In this document: positions 12,095-22,732 of the stretch, in pieces
Layout of the letters: every line of letters starts with the position of its first letter
Numbering within the stretch: the stretch's first letter is position 1
Source: Mercenaria mercenaria
Taxonomy: Eukaryota; Mollusca; Bivalvia; Venerida; Veneridae
Direction of reading: 5' to 3'
Assembly (NCBI RefSeq): GCF_021730395.1
Contig: NC_069363.1
Coordinates: forward strand, 47,359,001-47,423,000
Length of the DNA: 64,000 nt
Program-made: the position numbers and the translations under genes
Notes under the pieces: generated by a model
The model's database searches: none
What the model was told of the DNA's origin: nothing
What the model saw: the letters and a program-made list of their open reading frames with translations, nothing else

Positions 12095-12896
12095 GGTGGA
12101 GTGCGACCTTTAATGTTTTTTTTTTAAATACATCTATGAAAAATTAACGAAAGAAAATTGAGGATATTTCTGATTTATTCCCGTTTTCCGTTTGGCTCTT
12201 ATTTAAGCCACATTTGTTTGGTGTGCTCTAACGGCACGTTTTGGGCGTCATTCCTTGGTGTCATTTTCATTGTTTCTGTAAGGTTTTCAGCATATCCCTG
12301 TTTTAGTTGGAAGCGGACACGAATGGAATTTATATATATTTTTAAAAGATTTAAAATTCCCTTTCCTGTGATATGAATTTCGTGAATGATCTATGACGTA
12401 CCTTAAGATTTAATGCGTCAGACTTACACAAAATGTAATGTAGAGTTTAGCTGGAAAGTTATCCGTTTTTCGAGTATAACATTTTTTCGGGTTGAGGAAT
12501 TTTGTGTAAATTTCAATCATAAATGCGCAAGTATATTTACTTGCGTTTGGTTAACTAAAATTGTATTTCACCGAATTCTTTTTTTCAGTACGACCGATTT
12601 TGTTTTCCCAACCCCCGAGCTAAAATGCGACGTTATTTGGTGGTATTTTTAAAATTACTCTAAAGTTTCGGACGATTTCGGAAAACTTGTACTATGAAAC
12701 ATGTTGACGACATTCTATCGTAAAAATATACGTTCAATGAAAGCATATTCTGAAAAACAAGAAATAACACATATACAGTAAATCGAATAATAATAGAAAA
12801 AAGAAGTCCCGGTTAGTTTTGAGTTGCGAACTTTTGGTTTTTACTTCAATTATAATAAACTTTATTAGCGTTCGATTTTAATACGTGATTTTAATG
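12095..12896 (+). repeat. Left inverted arm of the foldback element
   Basis: About 800 bp, the reverse complement of 15848-16862 allowing for one extra unit of about 190 bp in the right arm. Two short open frames (12158-12376 and 12413-12652) fall within the arm. Because the arm is a repeat and the matching right arm is interrupted, I do not call them genes. Confidence 0.8.
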
Positions 12897-13874
12897 AAAT
12901 TGCTTCTGTCAAAAAGCCCATCATTAAAGCTTTGTATTATCTTCATTATTAGTATTTGATGTGAATATGTGTTATAATGGACTCACGCATCGTGTTAGAA
13001 TCGAAATAAGAAGTTCCCAAGTGAGATTTATCGTAGAATATATATTTGTTTTGGTTAACGTCGCACTCCGTAGAAGCAATATAAAACTGATCAGGAGTAG
13101 GTATGGGTATAGGGACAATATCATAGCATATGAGTATGTTGTTGTCTTGGTCATTGACTAATAAAGTTTGTGTCGGCAAACTGCTTTTGCTCTTTTATAA
13201 AAAATTCGATCAAAATTTATAAATTTTGTTGTTTATTTTTCTTGCTCCACTTGCACTTGTTATTGTAAATACATATTTAAATCTGAAAACACTTAAAATT
13301 CTAAATACATACATGATTTCAGATGCATATATACTACAGCTGCTATTGACCATAAGAACAATTTGCTTAACGACAATTGTCCATCACTAGTAAAATTTGG
13401 AAGGATAGGCAACCGTGTCTGTAACAACAGACTATGAATTCCAAAGCATTATTTCCTAAATAAAAACAAGTTACCTATCCCATAATCAAAAAGAATCAAC
13501 GACAGCAAAAAGAACAGATCATAAATTATCATTTAGACTTTGTTATCCTTATTGCCATAGTATAACACTCAATTTCAGTCATATAAACTATCACTTCATT
13601 AATTTCTACATGGAAATCATACCGTTATGACTATATATTTCCGTGTCATAATACTGCAAAGCACTTACTCAACCCTACATCACTCCGTCGAGGGAGGGGT
13701 TAGTATAAAGAAACCAAATTTCAATTCCAGCCGCCTTCTTCTTATGCCCTTACACTCATCTCCCAAAATTTATTGCAGAAAAAAATACATCAATTATCAA
13801 AATTAATCACGCCATGAATTTCCCAGTCCAATACTTCCACTTTATATTTCCCGCAGTAGTGCACTATGACAAGT

Positions 13875-14178
13875 ATTTATCTTGCCTCCTACAAGTTTCT
13901 TGCATCTCTATTGGTCAATAGACGTCACGTGGAGACAGGATATATTCCATATCCTGCTAGACTAAGTACATTTCAGATATGAATTTTTATTTAAACATAT
14001 GGCTGCCGCTTTGTTAATTTACAAAATATTAGATTATAGCATGTAAGTAAAGGGTAGTCGGCAAGATAAAATCGTTACACAGCTTGTTGGTGGCAGGATA
14101 CGGGATATACGCTCTCGCCTGATATGGATTTCCTCGACAGCGTATATCCCGTATCCTGTTACCAACAAGCAGTGTAAC
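13875..14178 (-). mobile_element. Short copy of a hairpin-ended element (family R2)
   Basis: On the minus strand the element starts at 14178 with a large hairpin (14074-14178; arms of 40 bases, 37 paired, outer end GTTACAC). It ends near 13875 with GGTAGGAGGCAAGATAAA-type sequence. The same two ends occur at 17848-18669 on the + strand around a longer interior. Shared internal blocks include CATATCCTGC, TCTATTGGTCAATAGA and GGCAAGATAA. No coding capacity. It sits inside the foldback element, so it was inserted there or was captured with it. Confidence 0.65.
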
Positions 14179-14274
14179 TAATAATATCTGCATGTAGTTC
14201 TCGTGCGGCTATCAGTGTGTAACATTATTAACCGTTAATAAGTAGGCTATATACCATGATTTCTTTAAAATAAA

Positions 14275-14430
14275 AAAGTGAAAAACCACAGGTCACCCAA
14301 CACGACATAAACGAAAATGTTGCAGGTTCGGTTTGATTGACGGTAGTGGAAGTGCAAGCCCTCTAGCCCCGAGATGAGCAGAACTAAACATTTTTACACA
14401 TGTTATAAGTACCAGAAAGTAATTTAGAAA
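14275..14430 (+). repeat. Interspersed repeat fragment (family R1)
   Basis: Shares ordered blocks with 3460-3660: AAAATGTTGCAGGTT, GTTTGATTGA, CGGTAGTGGAA, TAGCCCCGA and CACATGTTATAAGTA. It lies inside the centre of the foldback element. Confidence 0.55.
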
Positions 14431-14474
14431 CCTAGGATATACATATGTGCATATTGCCTATTGTTTGAATAAAC

Positions 14475-14477
<3 letters not shown>

Positions 14478-14546
<69 letters not shown>

Positions 14547-14585
14547 ATCTATCTATCTATCTATCTGTCTATCTAATCTAATCTA

Positions 14586-14621
<36 letters not shown>

Positions 14622-14625
14622 GTGC
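14478..14625 (+). repeat. Compound microsatellite (CTGT)n(CT)n(CTAT)n
   Basis: Seven or so CTGT units pass into a CT run and then into CTAT/AATCTAT units ending near 14620. The compound order suggests successive slippage from a single seed. Confidence 0.9.
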
Positions 14626-15783
14626 AATAAATACTCAGAACCAGTTAATATTTAATTACTTATATCGTCTGCACAATTCCTTTATCATTGTTTCGTGATA
14701 TAGACTTTATATTTCAGCCTTAACACCTGTCACAAAACTTTTGTCTCTGTATAATTATTTACCTAATGGTTTCCAATAACGTAGTGATTCATTTCACTGA
14801 AACTGTTTTGAAGTTTTGAAAGGAAGACGATTGTGATATCAAAAACATGCAACAGATGGCAAACAATAACTTGGTCTAGAAATCAATATAATGCTTACAA
14901 CATTTTCCTAACTGCAATATTTAAAAGAGAATTTACCGTAAATTTAGGTAAGGAATGAAATAAGAATCTGTTGAAATAGCTTCATCATTTTGTCTGTTTT
15001 TAAATTGTGCATAAGTCAAAGTTTGCCCTCAGCAGTCTGATCAGTTCATTGGCATTCTAGAGTATTTACTGCAAGGTAATTTGCATATATTCTGTTGTAA
15101 CACGTATGAACACATACATACTTTATTTAAGAATTGAATAATAATTTATGTGCGTTTATACGGGTATAAAGTACATTGGGACTTCCTGCAAATTCATGAA
15201 TCACACAAGCGATACTTGGCCTTCCAGTGTGGTTCGTAACCATATGAACGCACAAAAAATAGCATTCAATTCTTATATTTACATTTTACGATACCTTGCT
15301 ACAAAAATAACTGATTTGCTTTCTAGAAGTATCAGAAAATCAAAATAAATGTCAAGATATCTTTCCGTCATCCTATAACAGAACAGTCAAAAAGACCCAC
15401 CCACGTTCAACGATAATTCGCCTTCCGATAAAAAATAGTTCCTGGTTTTGGTTTGAAATATTTTAACTCTAGTGAAATTCATACAGTTGTGTTCTGTGAT
15501 CTTTGACACCAAAAAAATTAGTTAAAGCTATAATTAAATGTTCTTTTTCAAAGCTTTGGCGTCCAATTTTGAAATAATTTTTGGAACATGACCATTCTGT
15601 TCATTGATAAAGTATGTTGATGTTTTAATGTAATTTAAAAGTTAATGCCTTATGTAATACAAAATAATGATGCTTGTTCTACAGAAATTAGCCTTTAACA
15701 AATGCCATTCTGTTATAAAACTTCCATTTGGCAAGTGATTTGAAGTGAGCGACCTTATCCTAGAATAACCCGAGTTTTTCGTT

Positions 15784-15844
15784 CTTATGCGTAAGAATAT
15801 ATCACTCAGGCCGTAGGCCTTCGTGATATATTCTTACGCATAAG
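15784..15844. repeat. Perfect 22-bp-arm hairpin
   Basis: The arm CTTATGCGTAAGAATATATC plus AC (15784-15805) is perfectly repeated in inverse at 15823-15844. The loop itself contains the palindrome AGGCCGTAGGCCT. It lies just outside the inner end of the right foldback arm. Confidence 0.85.
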
Positions 15845-15847
15845 ACT

Positions 15848-16862
15848 TCAATCATAATCATACATTAAACTCGAATGCTAACTAAGTTAATTATAATTGA
15901 AAAAAATCCCTAAAATTCACAGCTCAAAACTAGCCGGGACTTCATTTTTCTATTATAATTCGAATTATAGGCCTATATTTTATTTTCTTATATTTCAGTA
16001 TATTATGCTAACATTAAACCTATAAATTAACGAAATCATGTCGACAATAAGCTCATAGTACAAATTTTCCGAAATCGTCCAAAACTATCAGCGTATTTTT
16101 AAAAATACCACCAAGTAGCATCGCGTTTACTTCATTTTTCTATTATAATTCGATTTACTGTATATGTGATATTTTTTGTATTTCAGTATATGCTTTCATT
16201 GAACGTATATTTTTACGATAAAATGTCGACAACTTGTTCCATAGTACAAGTTTTCCGAAATCGTCCGAAACTTTAGCGTAACTTTAAAAATACCACCAAA
16301 TAACGTCGCATTTTAGCTCGGGGGTTGGGAAACAAAATCGGTCGTACTGAAAGAAAAAACGAATTCGGTGACATACATTTTTTTGTTAATCAAACTCAAG
16401 TAAATATACTTGCGCATTTATGATTGAAATTTACACAAAATTCCTCGACCCAAAAAAATGTTATACTCAAAAAAACGGACAACTTTCCAGCTAAACTCTA
16501 CATTACATTTTGTGTAAGTCTGACGCTTTAATGCGTCATAATCTAAAGGTACGTCATAGATCATTCACGAAATTTATACCACAGGAAAGGCAATTTTAAA
16601 TCATTTAAAAGTATATGAATTTCATTCTTGTCCGCTTCCAACTGCAATAGGGATATGCTGAAAACCTTACAGAAACAATGAAAATGACGCCAAGAAATTA
16701 CGCCCTAAAAGTGCCGCTAGTGGCCAAGTTTGACAGCGTACTAAACAAATGTGGCTTAAATAAGAGCAGAACGGACAACGGGAATAAATCAGAAATATCC
16801 TCAATTTTCTTTCGTTAATTTTTCATAGATGTATTTAAAATAATTAAAGGTCGCACTCCACC
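15848..16862 (-). repeat. Right inverted arm of the foldback element
   Basis: It pairs with 12095-12896. Within it, 15930-16118 and 16127-16316 are diverged direct copies of one unit of about 190 bp: each runs from ACTTCATTTTTCTATTATAA through TTTTCCGAAATCGTCC to TAAAAATACCACCAA. The left arm has a single unit, so the duplication arose in this arm only. Confidence 0.8.
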
Positions 16863-17166
16863 TTAATCAGTTTAGTTTTTAACTGTGCCTAACGACCCCT
16901 AGTTTCATAGGCAATCAGCTTTACCACTAGACCACTATGTCCACTCTACTTGTCCAACAATGGCAAAGGACAATCAAGTTTTAACATATTATGATTGTGT
17001 AGGTCTCAATATATATTCTGAATCAAATTTGTTTACTGATATCTGTTTACTGAAAACTGATATTGTTATTGGCCACAGATCTTATACTTTAGCTCAGAAG
17101 TAAGCAACAAAGAAGCAGATTTTGTTTACCAGTGCAGTGTTTAAATGTTTTTAGTTACCATGCTAA

Positions 17167-17338
17167 GGTAATGGCCCCGTGATGACAACCGGCAATTTAC
17201 GTTACATTACGAAATATCCCAATACTACTTCAGCATATTTCGGGTTCCGATAGCTTGTTATAGCAACCAGACGGAGAATGCCGAACCCCTATACGTTGAA
17301 TACGGAAGTAACCAATATTCATTACGGGTCCATTACCT
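17167..17338. mobile_element. Small TTAA-type MITE in copy 1
   Basis: The ends are GGTAATGGCCCCGT (left) and ACGGGTCCATTACC (right), flanked by CTAA and TTAA. The second copy of the segmental duplication reads TCATGTTTAAGC here (about 57517) with no insert, so the 172 bp are an insertion. The ends match those of the element at 55333-56162 (GGTATTGGACCC). Confidence 0.7.
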
Positions 17339-17456
17339 TTAAACACAGACTTGTTTCTAATATACGTATCATCAATTAGAATAAAAGAGAAAATATGAAG
17401 CATCAAAACCAAACTGTCTACTAACTTATCTTTCCCAGTAAATATCTTTTTTTTGG

Positions 17457-17602
17457 TAGCTTTACCTTTACCCTGCTAAATTTCTAAAATGGACAGGTCT
17501 ATTATTCAACTTGAGCAGTACTATTTATAATTATTAAAATGGGTGTTCACTGAAAATTTACAAACCGGATAGCAAACAATACAGATCATGATCAGCCTGC
17601 AC
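17457..17602 (-). mobile_element. Truncated MITE (GTAACCTTTAGCCTG family)
   Basis: The sequence from CTTTACCCTGCTAAATTTC to ATCATGATCAGCCTGCAC is the reverse-strand counterpart of the intact element at 35758-35949 (blocks CTAAAATGG-ACAGGTC, GTGTTCACTGAAAAT, GCAAACA-TACAGATC). It is diverged, and the far end is missing. Confidence 0.6.
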
Positions 17603-17847
17603 ATTTTCTTTAGTTTTTATTTTGTTTATAATTTGTGAATACCTATTCTTAATCATTGATAGTCGTAAATACTTTCATACGACTATATTATGTCTCTTCA
17701 AAGATGATGATCGTTTGCTTACATTCACATATTTACATCGGTCATTTTAACAGTTTATTTAAGAAAAATGACATTACAATTTACTCAGACAATGACCAGT
17801 ACGTTGTAATATAATAGTATGAATGCCCAGCTTTCAGAAGAGCATTA

Positions 17848-18669
17848 GTTACACTGCTTGTTGCTGTCACGTTCGTGTCTGATATGGATTTTTGTGACAG
17901 TGTATATCTCGTATCTTGTCACCAACAAACTATGTAACTATTATCTTGCCAACTACCCTTTACGTCCATGATATAATCGACACATTTTATAAATTAACAA
18001 AGCTACTTACAGTGCAGACTGGAACCCTGTAATCATTTGTTTGGTCATCATGCTTTGTTTATAGTTGATTAACACCAACCATAAAATGCACAATGAACGG
18101 TATTTTGACTGAATCACAAAACACACAGGTTATGAACTGGTTTTAATCAGTAACAGAAAAAACTTTCTGTTCTATCCTTTCGAAAATCATCAGATTTTAC
18201 GATGTCAGAAATGTCTTGAAATTTCGGCTTTCATCCCTTTTCCTATTAATTCCTTTATCTTGCACGTAGATTAAATCGTCCTACAACAAACTGCTGAGTA
18301 ACAAATATGTTTATTCATTTGCTTATGATGACTTAACTTAAAAGAAGATTTTAAAGGCCGCGTCTCTCCAAGTTATCGTTCTTCTATTTCCGCTTCCCAC
18401 AGCTAACTTCACGTAGGAAAGTGAAAACGGCAAGAAAACACTATTATATGTACTCCCGGAAACGATATCTATAGCTGGAGCTTATAATCTGACTAGAAAC
18501 AATTACGCCAACGATGTTGCAGCATTTTGTTTTAATCAAAATTTATTTGTTTTAATCAAAATTTATATCGGAAAAAAATTACTAGCAGGATATGGAATAT
18601 ATCCTGTCTCAACGTGATATCTATTGACCAATAGAAATACAAGAAATGTGTAGAAGGTGAGATAAACAA
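17848..18669 (+). mobile_element. Long copy of hairpin-ended element (family R2)
   Basis: It begins GTTACACTGCTTGTTG and has a decayed version of the hairpin seen at 14074-14178. It then carries TTATCTTGCCAACTACCC, and ends with ATCCTGTCTCAACGTGATAT...AGGTGAGATAAAC. The other copy of the segmental duplication lacks it: near 58040 the flanks CCCAGCTTT and TTTTACCTGTAAA lie about 30 bases apart. This supports insertion after the duplication. The interior (about 18000-18570) is not in the short copy. Confidence 0.65.
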
Positions 18670-19489
18670 TTTTACCTGTAAAAATCAGATAACTACAATT
18701 GACAAGTTTGTGATAAGGTATGTTATGTTTTATACCTGTGCTTCATTGCACGCAAGTGTAGGAATGAACTGCAAGTAAGTAACAACTTAAAGTTTATTTA
18801 TTTTGATTTAATTTTATTTTGTTATAATCAAGACTATTTTACATTAGAAATGTGAAAAACGAAATACAGCACAGCTCTTTTAGCGGATGTCTCATGATTA
18901 AACCACGCTTCTGTAACAGATTTTATCAGATTTTAGTGGTCGAGATGACAATGTGTTTTAAATGATGAAAATTCCTTGCGTTAAGGCTATACCTGAAATA
19001 GAACGTTATTTATAAATTATGTGGACAGTCACGTATACATTGCAATAGCTTTTAAACTTAAATAAGTAATAGAACCTTAACTACGTATTCCAAAATTCAA
19101 AATTTCTTATTATTTTTTTTTTAAATCATGTTTTTGTCGGTATGAAATTCATTGTATTTTCATGTTTAAAACCGGTTTAGAAAAACAAGTAAGCCCTTAG
19201 ATGTTAAGCAGTTATGTCTAGCTTTTCAGTGATAAAGTAATAACTTTGCATGTTCAATGGATTGTTTACAATAAAGCTCGTGCGCAGCTAAAATATTTTC
19301 CTGTCGGTGATATTCTCATGTTCTAAATGTTGAAGGTTAACTGGAAAATATTGATCATGAGACGGAAATATTAATTGTTGAGATAACTGAGTTTGCTTGT
19401 TTTGCAAATAGTTGACATGTTTACGGTGTAAAAAACGCTTAAAGTAAGTTTCGTGAACAGTGTGTTATCAAGTTGTTTTGTATTATATA

Positions 19490-19890
19490 TCGAATTTTGT
19501 AAGTTTCATGAACAGCGTGTTATGAAAGATAATAGGTAGGGGTAGATTTCTCGGAAGCACAGATCACCACAAACACAGCCTCAGAGCCACGCAATTCCAA
19601 AGCAGGCCCATAACAAAGTGTGAAGTTTTAGTTGTATTAATATTATAATTTTTTTTATTATTATGTACAATGTATTTTGTAAGTTTCATGCACAGAGTTT
19701 TATCAAGTTTTTTGTCACAGTATTATATATCGTATTTTGTAAGTTTCATGAACAGCGCGTGTTATCAAGTTTAATTTGTAGAGACTCTGTTATGTAGAAT
19801 TATTTTGTAAGTTTCATGTTCAGCGTGTTTTCAAGTTTTATTTGTATGATTGACAATATATTTTGAGAGTGCAGAGTACTTTATGTACTG
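19490..19890 (+). repeat. Degenerate tandem repeat around TTTTGTAAGTTTCATG
   Basis: The motif TTGTAAGTTTCATGAACAGC(G) recurs at about 19440 (variant), 19498, 19678, 19738 and 19805 at uneven spacing, each followed by GTGTTATCAAGTTTT-like sequence. The paralogous segment has one unit (about 58843), so the array grew in copy 1 only. Confidence 0.6.
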
Positions 19891-20279
19891 CTGTGCGTAG
19901 GAATAATGTGTTGATTTTTTTTTTGTATCTTCATATCAAATGCTCAGATAACAATAGCCAAGAAAAGTTATACTATCATGATTTTAGAAAATGGATATGT
20001 ACATTAATGATCTGTAATCTGAATGTAAGTTTCATCAAACTTGTAATCTATGGTTAAAAATACCGTATTGATTTAATTGCTTTCATTAAAGTTTGAACAG
20101 ACTGAAACTTGGTTAATAATGATTTCGTTGACATTCTAAATGGACTCGATCTGTATATATATTTGTTTATTACTGCCTCATCCATTTACATACATTACAT
20201 AAAATGTTACATAAAATTGACAAACAATACTTGCAAATGCCGTTCTAATATAGAATTACAAGGAACATATCACAGAATT

Positions 20280-22732
20280 TTTAACTTGGGCATTTTCTTT
20301 CAATTAAAGGCAAATTTTCATAGCTCCCAGTTTCTATCCGAAGTGGTGCCACACCACATAGGAATTTAGCAAGGGCAGATCTACACCCAAATGGCACGTG
20401 TAATTTACAATATGGTTCAACTGTATATGTAGACTTAAAGAGTTTATACGTTCTAAGCTTATTTCCAACTTCACCATTTGCAGGTGTCACTCTTTCTTAA
20501 TCAGTCTTCCAATCTTGAATATGATTTTGCATCAACATATCAGATACATCTTTAAAAAACTGTTTGCAAGAAAAGGGTAAATGTACATAAACCAATCCAT
20601 TTTAGTGTTTCTGTTACAATAAATAATCAATTCTTACATCTAGCCTAATGTCCAATTTAAAAAAATTCTTATTCACTCTTGTACTATCATAATTCAAACA
20701 CCTAGCCCATTGCACCCTGTGCATTTGGGGTGTACTTGCCCGTGCCCAGGTAAAATCTCATTGCTCTATGGTGAACCGCATTGATACACGAGTAGGATTT
20801 CACTCCCTACACAGCCGCACCATACGATATTTCAGGAACAACATATGCGTTGTAGCCCCCCCCCCCCCCCCCCCCCCCTCCCACCCTCGTAACTTTTAAA
20901 CTTTGCAATTAGAAGTCCAGGACACGGCCAGCGCTCTGAGCAACTACTTTTGCTGTAATACCATAGTCAAGGTGTTCAGATAAAGTGATACCAAGTTACA
21001 AACAACTATTAGCATATTCTAATACGGATTGTGCACAGTAAAAGACATATTCTGATCTTTGTACAGGTTCTGGTAGAAAGTGAACAATATTACTGTTACT
21101 TTTATTCACACATATGCCATTGGATGTACACCAGCCATTTTACAATGCCAACATTGCTTGTAAATCATATTTATTTTCAGCAATCAGAACAATATCGTCT
21201 GCATACAAACGTGTTCGTCACCAATTTTAAAACCTTTGTGCAAACCTTTCACTAAACTAGCGAGATCATTTATAAAAATGTTGAATAAAACAGTCGATAT
21301 AGAACAACCCTGACGCAAGCTGGTGTTAACATTAAACAACCAGTCTGTTAAAAATCCATTTACACGTACACAACATGATATGTCTGAGTATAATGATTTC
21401 ACCGCTGTGAGCATTTTCGTTGACATGCCAATATCGGAAAGCTTATGCCAAAGAAGCTTTTCGAAAATCTATGAAAGTACAGAAGGTTGATTTTTTACTT
21501 TTCTTTCTCGTTTCAATGCCATTTGTAAGACTGGATTATATGATCAACAGTGCTGCGCTTCTTGCGGAAACCATTTTGCTATTAAACGATGAGATCATTT
21601 CCATCTGTCCATTTTAGAATTCTTGCATTAAGAACACTACTATATTTTATACTTGGTAGAGGCTAATGTTATACCACAATATGGCATAGGATCCCTTTTG
21701 TTCCCTTATTGCCAGATTTTGGTATAGGATTTATATTACTCTTAGACCAAATAGTAGGTACTTTTCAAAACAAACATTAAATAAACTATGAAAAACAAGT
21801 ACAGATGCATCATTCTTCAAAACCTCTGATGGAATTTGGTCTACATCAGCAGCTTTATTTCATTTAGCCCTTTCCGAAGCTTTAGCAACCTCAAAAATAC
21901 TTATATTTGTATCAAGATTTAAATCAGGACAGTGCATCTGAACTAGGCTTAACATTGGTAGTGTTGAGCAACTTAGAAAAAAATCATGTTTCCATTTATA
22001 AAGGACTGCTTTGAGATCATGATTTTTCAAGAACAAAGTGTGATCATTTTGCAAATTAAACAGCATATCACTTTGTGTCTTGTACCAATAAATCCCCTTG
22101 CTTTGTTGCACCTCTCTATCAAACAATTTCCTACTAGCAACATAATCTTGCTTTAGTGTGACTTTTTGCGCTCTATTTGTACACGTCAGCCATTTTCGTT
22201 CAGCATCACGACTTTAAACAAGTATGTAAGTTTTTGGCTCCACCAAGGTTTTGACTTTTTTTTACTTCGAACAAGGTTTGTAGTAAAAGATACAGTTTTG
22301 CATGACAATTTATCATACATTTCATTTTACCACACCATCCATTATATGCCGTGTAAATATCACACTGAAGTCTTATGCCCTGCTCAAGGTTGGATATAAC
22401 AGCGTTAATTTCCGATAAAACACTGTCATCAGACAAAACAATATAAGGGATGCCTTTGACATTAAATTTATCAAAACTTGTCGCGGTCTCACCGGACTCG
22501 AGAGCATGAGGCTGCATTACATCACCAACATTATAACATTTCGTTGCACTACATTATCTACTGTAGCGATGAAATCATCACTGTTACTATAGCGACTATT
22601 TAAGTCACCGCAAATAAACATTTGATCGTCATTCTTATACTCATACATAGATTGCAATAGACTTTTATCAAACAGATTTACATCTGACTGTCTTGAGGAA
22701 TTTCCTGGGCGACAAGTAACTAGTAAATGCAT
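20280..22732 (-). mobile_element. LINE-B, broken, 5' truncated
   Basis: Reading on the minus strand from 22732 there is an endonuclease fragment with FICGDLNSRYSNSDDF (22517-22732), then an EN-RT linker (22206-22517, 21860-22126). Next come an RT segment containing LRQGCSISTVLFNIFINDL (21184-21426), and a C-terminal piece with RSALAKFLCGVAPLRIETG (20281-20490), which is typical of the 3' part of non-LTR ORF2 proteins. These are parts of one non-LTR retrotransposon ORF2 in order, interrupted by many stops and frame changes and lacking the N-terminal endonuclease. The RT style (LRQGCSxSxxLFNIFINDL) differs from LINE-A and LINE-C, so it is a separate lineage; the clade is uncertain. A poly(C) run at 20856-20878 interrupts it. 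Confidence 0.75.
20856..20878 (+). repeat. Poly(C) tract
   Basis: Run of 23 C bases inside the remains of LINE-B. Confidence 0.8.

Larger units (their letters stand above)
12091..16866. mobile_element. Foldback element flanked by TTAA
   Basis: The left end reads TTAA then GGTGGAGTGCGACC (12091 on). The right end reads GGTCGCACTCCACC then TTAA (to 16866). Left arm 12095-12896 and right arm 15848-16862 are inverted copies of each other, including the outer block GGTCGCACTCCACC and an inner block TCCCGG(T/C)TAGTTTTGAG. The paralogous segment at about 57113-57140 reads ATCCCAATGTTAGTCATTTT where this one has ATCCCAGTG-TTAA-element-TTAA-TCAGTTT. That pre-insertion site shows the boundaries and a four-base TTAA target duplication, as in piggyBac-type transposition. 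I see no transposase. The roughly 2.95 kb centre is AT-rich and carries a hairpin-ended element, a microsatellite and another repeat fragment. It is non-autonomous. Confidence 0.85.
11590..19890 (+). repeat. Segmental duplication, copy 1
   Basis: Collinear matches to 55211-58920 run through the whole block. Examples are CGATGCATTGGTCTGTGGAC (11590 / 55211), GAAAGCAAGTCGTTCT, GGAGTTCCATGCGC, ACCACTAGACCACTATGTCC, CTGCAAGTAAGTAACAAC and GTAAGTTTCATG. Divergence is substantial, with many substitutions and indels, so the duplication is old. Copy 1 is longer because it took up a 4.8 kb foldback element, a 172 bp TTAA element, a 0.8 kb insertion and a MITE fragment, and because a short tandem repeat expanded near its end. 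I find no gene in either copy. Confidence 0.8.

Noticed and set aside
12158-12652. Two open frames in the left foldback arm
   Set aside because: They lie in a non-coding inverted repeat, and the matching right arm does not keep them open.
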